Assembly (NCBI RefSeq): GCF_014217805.1
Contig: NZ_CP055156.1
Location: 1,990,585 to 2,054,584, forward strand
Source of the DNA: Adhaeribacter swui
GTDB lineage: Bacteria > Bacteroidota > Bacteroidia > Cytophagales > Hymenobacteraceae
DNA: 64,000 bases
Direction: 5' to 3'
Below are positions 51,650-60,180 of the stretch, piece after piece. A program made the position numbers and the translations under genes. Each line of letters opens with the position of its first letter. Within the stretch, counting starts at the first letter, position 1. A model generated the notes under the pieces. That model ran no database searches, was not told the DNA's origin, and worked only from the letters and a program-made list of their open reading frames with translations.

Positions 51650-52873
51650 ATGCAAACAGTAACTGCACCCGTGGCGGATGCCGCCATTGTGAATACCGCC
51701 ACGGTTACCCGCCGGATTGCCTCGGTGGATGTTTACCGGGGCTTTGTGATGTTGCTCATGATGGCCGAAGTACTGGCTTTCAGTCGGGTTTCGGAAGCCT
51801 TGCCCAACAGCACCTTCTGGCAGTTTTTAAGTTTTCACCAGAGCCACGTGGAGTGGGTGGGTTGTTCGCTGCACGATTTAATTCAGCCGTCGTTTTCTTT
51901 TCTGGTGGGAGTGGCTTTGCCGTTTTCGTTGGGCAGCCGCTTAGCCAAGGGCGCTACGTTTGGAGCTTTGCTGCGGCATACTATGGTGCGTTCGCTCATC
52001 TTAATTTTACTGGGCATTTTTCTGCGGTCCATGCACTCGGAGCAAACTTACTTTACTTTCGAAGATACGCTTTCCCAGATTGGCCTGGGTTATACCTTCT
52101 TGTTTTTACTGGGCTTTTACTCGCCCCGCGTGCAACTCATTGCTTTGGTGCTGATTCTGGTGGGTTACTGGGCTGCTTTTGCCTTGTTCCCGTTGCCGGG
52201 TGCTGGTTTTAACTACACGCTGGCCGGCGTAACCCCCGACTGGCAATACAACCTGCAAGGCTTTGCCGCGCACTGGAACAAAAACACCAACTTTGCCTGG
52301 GACTTCGACCGCTGGTTTTTAAACTTGTTTCCCCGGGAAAGTACGTTTACCAACAATGGTGGCGGCTATTCTACCTTAAGTTTTATTCCCACGCTGGGCA
52401 CCATGATTCTGGGTTTGTTTGCCGGTAAAACCTTAAAAGATAACGTAGCACCCAATCAAAAAATTAAAAAATTTGTGATCACCGGCGTGTTGCTATTAAT
52501 CGGCGGTTTGGTATTGCACCTAACCGGGGTTAACCCCATCGTCAAACGCATCTGGACGCCCGCCTGGGTTTTGTTTAGCGGCGGCTGGTGCTTCTTGTTT
52601 CTGGCTTTTTTCTACGGCGTAATAGATGTAGCTAATTACAAGCGGTGGTCATTTTTCCTGATGGTAATTGGCATGAACTCCATTGCGGCCTACGTTATTG
52701 CCGATGGCTTGGGGGCATTTATTGGTAATTCTTTAGCTATTCATTTGGGCCAGGATTACAATCTGCTATTTGGTTTACCTTATGCCACGCTGGTAAAAGG
52801 CGCCTTGGTTTTGCTGATTGAGTGGTGGATCTTGTACTGGATGTACAAAAACAAAATCTTTATTAAGATATAA
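51650..52873 (+). CDS. DUF5009/NagX-like membrane acyltransferase-family protein
   Basis: 407 aa with about ten membrane helices. The start RIASVDVYRGFVMLLMM (about 22-38) and HVEWVGCSLHDLIQPSFSFLVGVALPF (about 66-92) are the hallmark segments of the DUF5009 / heparan-alpha-glucosaminide N-acetyltransferase (HGSNAT, NagX) family. The human relative acetylates glucosamine across a membrane. In bacteria NagX-like proteins are common in GlcNAc gene clusters, as here after the GH20 gene. Transport or acetylation of an amino sugar is plausible, but untested. Confidence 0.85.
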   Translation: MQTVTAPVADAAIVNTATVTRRIASVDVYRGFVMLLMMAEVLAFSRVSEALPNSTFWQFLSFHQSHVEWVGCSLHDLIQPSFSFLVGVALPFSLGSRLAKGATFGALLRHTMVRSLILILLGIFLRSMHSEQTYFTFEDTLSQIGLGYTFLFLLGFYSPRVQLIALVLILVGYWAAFALFPLPGAGFNYTLAGVTPDWQYNLQGFAAHWNKNTNFAWDFDRWFLNLFPRESTFTNNGGGYSTLSFIPTLGTMILGLFAGKTLKDNVAPNQKIKKFVITGVLLLIGGLVLHLTGVNPIVKRIWTPAWVLFSGGWCFLFLAFFYGVIDVANYKRWSFFLMVIGMNSIAAYVIADGLGAFIGNSLAIHLGQDYNLLFGLPYATLVKGALVLLIEWWILYWMYKNKIFIKI

Positions 52874-52993
52874 GAGCTCGCCTCTGACTAGGGCAAGATT
52901 TTAAAAATTTTTTCTGGCGCAAACGTTTGTTTCGGCTTACCTGCCCGGAAACACAGCTATACCCTTGATTTTTTAAAAATAATCTCACCTGCT

Positions 52994-54166
52994 ATGTATT
53001 CTACTAAAAGTTACACTTGGTTTACCTTGGGCCTCTTTTCGCTTTTATTGGCACTGCCCAACTGTTCCCAGAAAAAAGCTTCCCCCGAATCCGCAGCGGA
53101 AGTATCTGGCTCTCCGGAAACAGCCGGTTCTCCCGCTGAAACTCCAGCTTACTATACCCTGGACGATTTTGCCAAAATTAAAAAAGTAGATGCGCATTTT
53201 CATATTCGCCGCGACGATGCCGCCATTGTGGAACAAGCTCAACAGGATAACTTTCAGTTGCTCAATATCAACGTAAATGCTTCGGCCAACGACCCGATTG
53301 AAAAGCAGCGTGATTTAGCGGTAAAATACATCCGGGCCTACCCGGAGCAAGTTAGTTTTGCCACCACTTTCCCGCTGAAAAATTTTAATGAACCTGCTTG
53401 GCAGCAACAAGCTATTGCTTATTTAAAAGATTCGTTCGGGAAAGGTGCTATTGGGGTAAAAACCTGGAAGAACATCGGCATGGAGCTGAAAGACAAGCAA
53501 GGCAAATTCGTGATGATTGATAACCCAAAGTTTGACCCCATCCTGGACTACATTGCCCAGAACAAAATTACCTTAATCAGTCACCAGGGCGAACCGAAAA
53601 ACTGCTGGCTGCCCGTAGAAGAAATGACCGTGGAAGGCGACAAAACTTACTTTACCGAGCACCCGCAATACCACATGTACAAGCACCCGGAGTACCCGAG
53701 TTACGACGACCAGATTAACGCCCGCGACCACATGTTAGAAAAGCACCCCGATTTAAAAGTAGTAAGCGTGCACCTGGCCAGCCTGGAGTGGAACGTTGAC
53801 GAAATTGCCAAACGCCTGGATAAATACCCGAACCTGGCCGTAGACATGGCTGCCCGCATTTCGCATTTGCAACACCAGGCCGTTACCGACTGGCAAAAAG
53901 TGCACGACTTTTTCATAAAATACCAGGACCGCCTGCTGTACGGTACCGACATTATTGTGCCCCCCGGCGAAAACGCCACCGCCGCCGAAGTAAAAAAAGA
54001 TGCCCACCAGGTTTGGCTGGAAGACTGGAAGTTTTTCACTACCAACGAATCCTTGAGCAATAGCAGCGATAAAAACTACAAAGGCTTACAGCTACCGCGC
54101 GAGGTAATCGATAAAATTTACTACCAGAACGCCGTAAAATGGATTCCGGGTTTAAAGCCCCGGTAA
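52994..54166 (+). CDS. Secreted TIM-barrel metallohydrolase (amidohydrolase 2 family), first copy
   Basis: 390 aa, with an N-terminal hydrophobic signal ending in Cys24 (ALPNC, a possible but non-canonical lipobox), a low-complexity Ser/Pro/Glu linker to about 52, then the amidohydrolase domain. VDAHFH (65-70) gives the metal-binding His68-x-His70; SHQGEP and VSVHLASLEWN follow, and YGTDIIV supplies the late Asp. The fold covers decarboxylases, lactonases and hydrolases of small carbonyl compounds. The substrate is unknown; in this context a modified or lactone-type sugar is a guess. A related copy lies 183 bp downstream. Confidence 0.8.
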   Translation: MYSTKSYTWFTLGLFSLLLALPNCSQKKASPESAAEVSGSPETAGSPAETPAYYTLDDFAKIKKVDAHFHIRRDDAAIVEQAQQDNFQLLNINVNASANDPIEKQRDLAVKYIRAYPEQVSFATTFPLKNFNEPAWQQQAIAYLKDSFGKGAIGVKTWKNIGMELKDKQGKFVMIDNPKFDPILDYIAQNKITLISHQGEPKNCWLPVEEMTVEGDKTYFTEHPQYHMYKHPEYPSYDDQINARDHMLEKHPDLKVVSVHLASLEWNVDEIAKRLDKYPNLAVDMAARISHLQHQAVTDWQKVHDFFIKYQDRLLYGTDIIVPPGENATAAEVKKDAHQVWLEDWKFFTTNESLSNSSDKNYKGLQLPREVIDKIYYQNAVKWIPGLKPR

Positions 54167-54225
54167 AATCTTAAGACATCAAAGCATTCCAAAACCTATT
54201 TAAAATTTGCAAACCGTACCTGCCG

Positions 54226-54301
54226 CTGGTGCGAGCTTGCAGCTCGTACCATAATTATCCGCGCAAAAGGTCAAAAGGTACGAGCTGCAAGCTCGCACCA
54301 G
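54226..54301. repeat. Perfect 25-bp inverted repeat
   Basis: Left arm 54226-54250 (CTGGTGCGAGCTTGCAGCTC...) and right arm 54277-54301 are perfect inverted copies around a 26-nt loop. There is no T-run, so it is not a typical terminator. It lies between the two metallohydrolase genes. Confidence 0.75.
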
Positions 54302-54349
54302 CAACCAACAACCAGCAACCAAAACATCTGCCTACTTAATCATTCTTTT

Positions 54350-55474
54350 ATGAAAGTGTTATTCCAACTGCCGGCCGTTTGCCGTATGGTGTGTGCCGCC
54401 GGTATTATGGCTTTGCTGTTGGTTTTTACTGCCCAGGCCCAGGAAAAAGCTAATTTAAGGTTGCTCGATTGGCGCCCGCGCAGTGAGTTGGTAGTGCCGC
54501 AAACCGAGATTACCAAGCCTAAATTCCCGGTAATTGATATTCACAACCATTTAGGTAGTTTAGAGAAAACCGAAGAATTTTTAAAAGAAATGGATAAAGC
54601 CGGCGTAACGGCTGCGGTTAGTTTAGACGGTCACTCCAAAGATGATTTTTTTAAAAAACACCTGAAAAAATCCGCGGAAGTGTCGAAAGACCGTTTTCTG
54701 GTATTTTTTGCGCCCGATTGGGAACGCATTGATGAACCGAATTTCGGGCAAAAAGAAGCCAAGCGCCTGACAGAAGCCGTGAAATTGGGTGCGCGTGGGA
54801 TTAAAGTTTACAAGCGGTTAGGTTTAACTGTGAAAGATAAAACCGGCAAAGTGGTGCCCGTAGACGATGCCCGGCTGGATCCAATCTGGGCCAAATGCGG
54901 GGAGCTGGGTATTCCGGTGCTGATGCATGTGTCGGATCCGGTTGCCTTTTTTAAACCAATTGATCAATACAACGAACGTTACGACGAGCTGGCCGGTCAC
55001 CCGGAATGGGGCTATTATGGAAATAATTTTCCCAGCAAAGAAGAAATTCTGGCCCAGCGAAACCGGGTACTGGCCCGTCATCCTAAAACTATTTTTATCG
55101 GAGCGCACGTGGCCAATTTACCCGAAAACCTAGGTGTGGTGTCGCAGTGGCTGGACGAGTTCCCGAACTTATACGTTGAGATTGGAGCCCGCATCAGTGA
55201 GTTGGGCCGGCAACCGGTTACGGCGCGTAAATTCATGATTAAATACCAGGACCGCGTTTTATTTGGCACCGATACCCAGCCCAGCTTTAACGCCTATAAA
55301 ATTTATTACCGTTTTCTGGAAACCGCCGACGAGTATTTTGACCCGGCGGGCGGCCACCACCTGCAAGGCCGCTGGATGATTTACGGCCTGCAATTACCCG
55401 ACGAGGTGCTGGAAAAAGTGTACAATAAAAACGCGCAGAAAATATTAAGCGCCTACGCCGGAAAATTAAAATGA
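54350..55474 (+). CDS. Secreted TIM-barrel metallohydrolase (amidohydrolase 2 family), second copy
   Basis: 374 aa with a signal peptide ending AQAQ (about residue 31). FPVIDIHNHLGS (59-70) has the His65-x-His67 metal pair; HVSDP and FIGAHVANLPEN follow; FGTDTQPS supplies the late Asp. It shares architecture and several segments with the copy at 52994 (GARGIKVYKRLGLTVKDKTGK against GAIGVKTWKNIGMELKDKQGK), so the two are paralogues. It lacks the lipobox and linker. The CBM9-like gene overlaps its stop by 4 nt, so these two are translationally coupled. Confidence 0.8.
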   Translation: MKVLFQLPAVCRMVCAAGIMALLLVFTAQAQEKANLRLLDWRPRSELVVPQTEITKPKFPVIDIHNHLGSLEKTEEFLKEMDKAGVTAAVSLDGHSKDDFFKKHLKKSAEVSKDRFLVFFAPDWERIDEPNFGQKEAKRLTEAVKLGARGIKVYKRLGLTVKDKTGKVVPVDDARLDPIWAKCGELGIPVLMHVSDPVAFFKPIDQYNERYDELAGHPEWGYYGNNFPSKEEILAQRNRVLARHPKTIFIGAHVANLPENLGVVSQWLDEFPNLYVEIGARISELGRQPVTARKFMIKYQDRVLFGTDTQPSFNAYKIYYRFLETADEYFDPAGGHHLQGRWMIYGLQLPDEVLEKVYNKNAQKILSAYAGKLK

Positions 55475-56211
55475 GGGGTTGGCAGAAATTATCTCGGTGC
55501 GGCTGGATCGGCGTGTTGCTTTTCAGTTTACTAGCCCGGGTTGGTAAAGCACAGCCTGATGCCAACGAAACTATTATCGTAAAAGCCATCCCGGATTTTG
55601 AATTAACGGGCACCGGCACCAACCCGAACTGGCAAAAAACTAACTGGATAATTTTACCGCAGCGCAAGGAAACCACAACCCCTAAAGAAACCAAAGTAAA
55701 AGTATTGTACTCCCAAACGGGTTTGTACTTCTTGTTTTCCTGCCAGGACGAATTTTTAACGGCTTCTAAAACCGCGGATTACGAAAAGCTTTGGCTCGAA
55801 GACGTAGTGGAAGTATTTCTGTGGCCGGACCCTGGGCAAACCATTTACTTTGAATACGAGCTGTCGCCGCTGAATTACGAGTTGCCCATCCTGGTGCCCA
55901 ATATCAACGGCAAGCAACTGGGCTGGCGGCCCTGGCTCTACGAAGGCAATCGCCAAACCCGGCACCTGACCAGCGTAAGCGGCGGCAAAAAAATAACCAA
56001 CAGCCCCATTAAAAGCTGGATGGCCGAGTTTTTTATCCCTTACGAACTACTGGCCCCGCTCGGCAATGTGCCGCCCCAGCCCGGCACCGAATGGCGGGCC
56101 AATATGTACCGGGTAGATTACGACCACCAGAAAACGGTGCATTGGTCGTGGCAAAAAACGGAGAAAAGTTTTCATGAATTTAAAAAATTTGGGAAGCTGG
56201 TATTTGAGTAA
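55471..56211 (+). CDS. Secreted CBM9-like domain protein
   Basis: 246 aa with a signal peptide (WIGVLLFSLLARVGKAQ, about 12-28), then one CBM9-like beta-sandwich: NPNWQKTNWIILP, VKVLYSQTGLYFLFSCQDEF, LWLEDVVEVFLWPDP, YFEYELSPLNYELPIL and the late WRANMYRVDY strand. It overlaps the second metallohydrolase by 4 nt (ATGA). Stand-alone CBM9-like proteins in Bacteroidota glycan loci may bind sugars or be hydrolase accessories; no enzyme motif was found. It is the exported counterpart of the cytoplasmic CBM9-like protein at 40026. Confidence 0.8.
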   Translation: MRGWQKLSRCGWIGVLLFSLLARVGKAQPDANETIIVKAIPDFELTGTGTNPNWQKTNWIILPQRKETTTPKETKVKVLYSQTGLYFLFSCQDEFLTASKTADYEKLWLEDVVEVFLWPDPGQTIYFEYELSPLNYELPILVPNINGKQLGWRPWLYEGNRQTRHLTSVSGGKKITNSPIKSWMAEFFIPYELLAPLGNVPPQPGTEWRANMYRVDYDHQKTVHWSWQKTEKSFHEFKKFGKLVFE

Positions 56212-56308
56212 AGTGCCTGCCTGCCGTACAATAAAATTTCCGGCGTTTGCCAAATTACATTCCAATGCGGCTGATGCTATATAAGCCGAAAAAATAAAAA
56301 TTTAAAAA

Positions 56309-58429
56309 ATGGGTTTAAAATCAAGGTTTAAAGCTAATAGCGTAATTCAATGCACCTTTTTGCTTTTTTTACTATTTCGTTTGCCAGGGGCTAGTCCGGC
56401 GGCGGCCATTAGTTTAGCTGAATTTTCGCAGCAGTTTCGTTTATTGCCCCAACCGCAAAAAGTAAGTTTAATATCCGGTAAGGCTGCTCCTGCAGGTTTT
56501 GTAAAACAGATTTTTTTAAAAAATGCGACTAAACCCGTTCTGCCGGCTACCCTAAAAAATTTGCCTCTGGCTACAGCTCCCGGCAAAAACGTGCTGGTGC
56601 TGGAAATTACCACCACCGATAAAGTACCAACTAACCCGGAAGGTTACTGGCTGGAAATAAAAGACGATCAGGTAATTATAGCCGCCCGCAACCAGGCTGG
56701 TTTGTTTTACGGTTGCCAAACCTTGCACCAGTTGCTCCAGGATGCCCAGGACCAAAAGATTACCATTCCGGCCTGCCAGATCACCGATTTCCCGGAACTG
56801 GCCTACCGGGCCGTGCACTTGGATCTAAAGCACCATTTAGATAAGGTAGATTATTACTACAGCTACCTCGACAAGCTGGCCCAGTTTAAAGTAAACGCCG
56901 TAATTGTTGAGTTCGAAGATAAACTGCGTTACCGCAAAGCTCCGGAGGTAGGGGCCAGCCACGCCATCTCCATCGAAGAATTTGCCAAAATAAGTAAATA
57001 CGCCCAGGACCGGCACATCGAAATCAGTCCTTTAATTCAGGGTTTGGGGCACGCTTCGTTTATCCTGAAGCACGAAAAAAATAAAAAACTCCGCGACGAC
57101 CCTGCTTCCGACTGGTCTTTTGATCCTTTAAACCCGGAAACCTACGATTTGCAGTTTGCTCTGTACGAAGATGCGCTAGCCGCTACGCCCAACGGTAAAT
57201 ACCTGCACATTGGCGGCGACGAAGTAGGCAACTTGGGCATGTCGGAGTTGGCAAAAAAATCGGGGAAGAAGCCTTTGGAACTGCAAATGTACTGGCTGAA
57301 TAAAGTCTGTGAATTTGCCCGGCAGCACAACCGTACGCCTATTTTCTGGGACGATATGGTTTTTAAATTATCCGACATGTACGAATCTACGTACCGCGAA
57401 GATCTTTCGGTGAGCGCGATTGATAGCATCTGGCAGAAAAACGAAAACCGGCTAAACCAGAACATTAATTTATTCCCGAAAAACTGCGTGTATATGCGCT
57501 GGAACTACGACAACCCATGGCTACCGGGCAACAGCCGCGCCATCGACTGGTACAAAGCGCACAACTTACAGGTAATGGCAGCCACGGCGGCGCAAACCAT
57601 GTGGCCTTTTATGCCGCGCAACCAATCGAACTACAAACCCATTAAAGAGTTTTGCCGCATTGCCGCCGAGAAAAAAATGAACGGCATTTTGTGCACCGTT
57701 TGGGACGATAGCTCGCCGCATCAGGAAACCGGCATGCGCGGCTTATCTTACTTTGCCCTGTTCAGCTGGAACCACACCGATATTCCCGCAGAAACTGCCG
57801 ACAGTATTTTCCGGCATAGATACTTCGGTCCAGCGGTAGCAGATAAAGCTTACGCATTTCAGGATTTGATGGAATCGGCGGTGGAGTTCTGGGAAGATGG
57901 TTTGCTAAATAAAGGTTACCGCAGCAAATACCCCGAAAAAATAGATTTAATAGAACTGCCCGATGCAACTAAAAGTAGCGAATGGAGTCAGAAATACGCC
58001 CCCAAACTTACCCAGGCCCAACAAGCAATTACCCGGTATATCACCATTAAAAACAAAATAGAACAAGCCGAAAAACTTGCTCGCCGCAATCAGTACACTT
58101 TGGCCTTGTTTAAACAAATGAACGAACTGCAGGTGTATCCGGCTAAGTTACTGGTGTCGCTGCGAAATTATGACCAGGCCAAAACTGCCGCGGAGAAAAA
58201 AGCCGCGCAGCAAAAAGTACAACAACTGGTCACCAACTTTACCACGTTGCGCCAGAACTACGAAAGTGTATTTTCTAAAACCCGCCTGTTAAATAATCCC
58301 CCGGGCTACGTGCTGGACCAAAACGGCCACCATCACCTGGCGAATGGTACGGTCAATAACGATTGGATGTACGTTTACGAATTGGCAATGAATAAAAAAT
58401 TGAAATTGTGGATAAGTGGAGAGATCTAA
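56309..58429 (+). CDS. GH20-like N-acetylhexosaminidase (large)
   Basis: 706 aa. It has a signal peptide (about 1-35), a GH20b-type zincin-like domain (LLPQPQKVSLISGKA to about 165) and a GH20 barrel: LAYRAVHLDLKHHLDKVDYYYSYLDKLAQFKVNAVIVEFED, ISPLIQGLGHASF, then Asp304-Glu305 in HIGGDE (300-305) and IFWDDM. The active-site pair is intact, but the barrel differs from the GH20 at 49821 (LKHHL instead of GRYFF), and a long C-terminal helical region (about 560-706) is added. It belongs to the group acting on unusual substrates, possibly substituted GlcNAc or GalNAc. It closes the locus, followed by a terminator-like hairpin of repeat copy E. Confidence 0.85.
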   Translation: MGLKSRFKANSVIQCTFLLFLLFRLPGASPAAAISLAEFSQQFRLLPQPQKVSLISGKAAPAGFVKQIFLKNATKPVLPATLKNLPLATAPGKNVLVLEITTTDKVPTNPEGYWLEIKDDQVIIAARNQAGLFYGCQTLHQLLQDAQDQKITIPACQITDFPELAYRAVHLDLKHHLDKVDYYYSYLDKLAQFKVNAVIVEFEDKLRYRKAPEVGASHAISIEEFAKISKYAQDRHIEISPLIQGLGHASFILKHEKNKKLRDDPASDWSFDPLNPETYDLQFALYEDALAATPNGKYLHIGGDEVGNLGMSELAKKSGKKPLELQMYWLNKVCEFARQHNRTPIFWDDMVFKLSDMYESTYREDLSVSAIDSIWQKNENRLNQNINLFPKNCVYMRWNYDNPWLPGNSRAIDWYKAHNLQVMAATAAQTMWPFMPRNQSNYKPIKEFCRIAAEKKMNGILCTVWDDSSPHQETGMRGLSYFALFSWNHTDIPAETADSIFRHRYFGPAVADKAYAFQDLMESAVEFWEDGLLNKGYRSKYPEKIDLIELPDATKSSEWSQKYAPKLTQAQQAITRYITIKNKIEQAEKLARRNQYTLALFKQMNELQVYPAKLLVSLRNYDQAKTAAEKKAAQQKVQQLVTNFTTLRQNYESVFSKTRLLNNPPGYVLDQNGHHHLANGTVNNDWMYVYELAMNKKLKLWISGEI

Positions 58430-58567
58430 CTGTTTTGGTACTTCTGCCGGATGGCTTCGGATCTGGTTTTCGTTTATGGACTACTGGCTAATTAGGTGGA
58501 AGCTTTTATTTATTTATTCATCTATTCATTTATTCAACTCATTTACTGTCACCATTTTAAAAAAAAC

Positions 58568-58968
58568 CTGGCGCAAGTTTTCAAACTTGCGCCTTTTTAT
58601 AAAGTAAAGTCTGTGACTTTACTCCGGCCAAAAGCCGGAACCCTGATCTGCTTTGGCAAGCTGCTAAACGGAAGTTTGAGTAGTGTCAGCTTTAAAAAGA
58701 TTTAAGAAACTTATCAACTGTACTTTTTTGGGAGCCGGTTCCCGTCTCTAGGTTTAGGTTCCATCTAATTTGATACGGCTACGTTTGCCTCATGGCCGGC
58801 GGGCCTCGTTTACCCCTCCGCCTGCGGCTCCTCCCCTAAAAACAGGGGAGGAGATGCCGCTATTCTGCTCCCTCAACTGTGTCTGTGTAATTTTGCTCCG
58901 CAACACCGGAACTCTAGCTGGTGCTCTTGAGCTAAAGCCAAACTGGAGTGTTTGCGTTTAGAAGCTGT
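58568..58968 (+). repeat. Composite intergenic repeat, copy E (full)
   Basis: It begins with the perfect hairpin GGCGCAAGTTT-TC-AAACTTGCGCC (58570-58593) followed by TTTTT, which also works as terminator for the GH20-like gene. Then come AAAGTCTGTGACTTTACTCC with a CCGGCCAAAAGCCGG hairpin (58603-58652), a 78-bp spacer and the main block (58731-58968) with TTTGCCTCATGGCCGGCGGG. A CTCCTCCCCT...AGGGGAGGAG palindrome is inserted at about 58829-58853, at the same place as the insert in copy A. Confidence 0.7.
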
Positions 58969-59543
58969 ATAGCCTATATAAAACTAGAGGTAACCTTTGC
59001 CTTTGGGGGTGTCTGCACCACCAAAACGGGATAGCTCCACAAAATACTACTCCTAAATACTTCTAGCTAGTACCTTTAATTATTACATTTTAGAATGCTA
59101 AACGGCTTCTTAGCTAATCTGTTTTTACATAAGCTATGAAAATAGCTTATGTAAAAACAGATTAGCTAAGCTATTCCCCGAAAGTGGTGAACACGGGCAG
59201 TTCCGGTAAGAAACTGGTGAGGTTGGAGTGTGGGTGTGAAAGCAAGGCAGATGATTGGCTTATATTGGGATATAGAGAGTTGTTATTATTATAAGAACTT
59301 TGGATTTCAAAGTATGAATGCAAAAAAATAGGTTTTTAAAAAAAACATTTTTGAAGGATCAGACATTGCGTTTTCTAGAGTAATAAGGGATGAAATACGA
59401 GTACTTGTTTTCTTGAAATAAATTTATAGCAACAATAGGAAGTCAGGTAATTAGGAAGATTTTAATCCTAAAACTTGAGGTTCATTTAATAGATTAATGA
59501 TTTAGTTATGGTGCTTTTATCCACTAAAGGTATTGTTGTCTTT
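58969..59543. other. Intergenic DNA with a long perfect hairpin
   Basis: No gene was seen. It holds the 29-bp hairpin at 59109-59170 described separately and otherwise AT-rich DNA without recognised motifs. Confidence 0.6.
59109..59170. repeat. Perfect 29-bp hairpin with GAAA tetraloop
   Basis: Arms 59109-59137 (CTTAGCTAATCTGTTTTTAC...) and 59142-59170 are perfect inverted copies with a four-base loop, GAAA. No T-run follows, so an intrinsic terminator is unlikely. A GNRA loop on a perfect long stem suggests a structured RNA or a recent fold-back duplication. Confidence 0.8.
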
Positions 59544-60110
59544 CTATCTATTATGAATCTTTTGCAAATGGAATGTATCATTTTTGATAATTAAAACTTT
59601 GGGTATCGTTTTATGATCATCGAATTCATATAGGAAAAGGGTATCAAGAACCGGAGCATCGTATATCTCTTCATAATTCCGAATTCCAGCATTAATGTTA
59701 TTTGTTTTTATCAATCTATTTCCAGGATTGCCAGTAATTCCTGTTTCAAAGTACTGAATTATTACATTTTCCTGTTTTTTGTTCTGGTAAATAGCAATAT
59801 CGGTATAAAATGGCTCTAAGTCACTTAATGAAACATAAAGTATTAATGCTGAAATAATCCACCCGAAAACAAACAAAAAACAAATTAAGTACTTCTCAAT
59901 TTTAAAAAACGCAAGAATTAAAAGAGTTAAAATAAAAGTTAAAGTACTCCAAAATAAAGCTCCTTGGTCAAGGGCAACATAAAAAGGATCTCTGGGTTCT
60001 TGGTTATCGCTATCAATAAATCCAACTGAAAAGTAAATACTCGTTATAAGTATGAGCAAAATAGCTCCTGTAATTATGCGAGTTGAATGACGTAAAAGAA
60101 TGTTTTTCAT
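59544..60110 (-). CDS. Hypothetical membrane protein with C-terminal domain
   Basis: The frame opens at 60167, but the ATG at 60110 (MKNILLRHSTRIITGAILLILI) gives 188 aa with a normal N-terminal helix. Three membrane helices (about 12-32, 55-72, 78-98) are followed by a C-terminal domain of about 85 residues that would lie on one side of the membrane. I do not recognise a family. Codon use is AT-richer than that of the neighbours. It is alone, 13 bp or more from the winged-helix gene on the same strand, which ends at 60181. Confidence 0.55.
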   Translation of the reverse strand: MKNILLRHSTRIITGAILLILITSIYFSVGFIDSDNQEPRDPFYVALDQGALFWSTLTFILTLLILAFFKIEKYLICFLFVFGWIISALILYVSLSDLEPFYTDIAIYQNKKQENVIIQYFETGITGNPGNRLIKTNNINAGIRNYEEIYDAPVLDTLFLYEFDDHKTIPKVLIIKNDTFHLQKIHNR

Positions 60111-60180
60111 CGTTTCAATTACTGCCAACCAGCGACTACAAAGCGAATTGCCTTTGTCAAAACGCAAAATTTTTAAAAAT

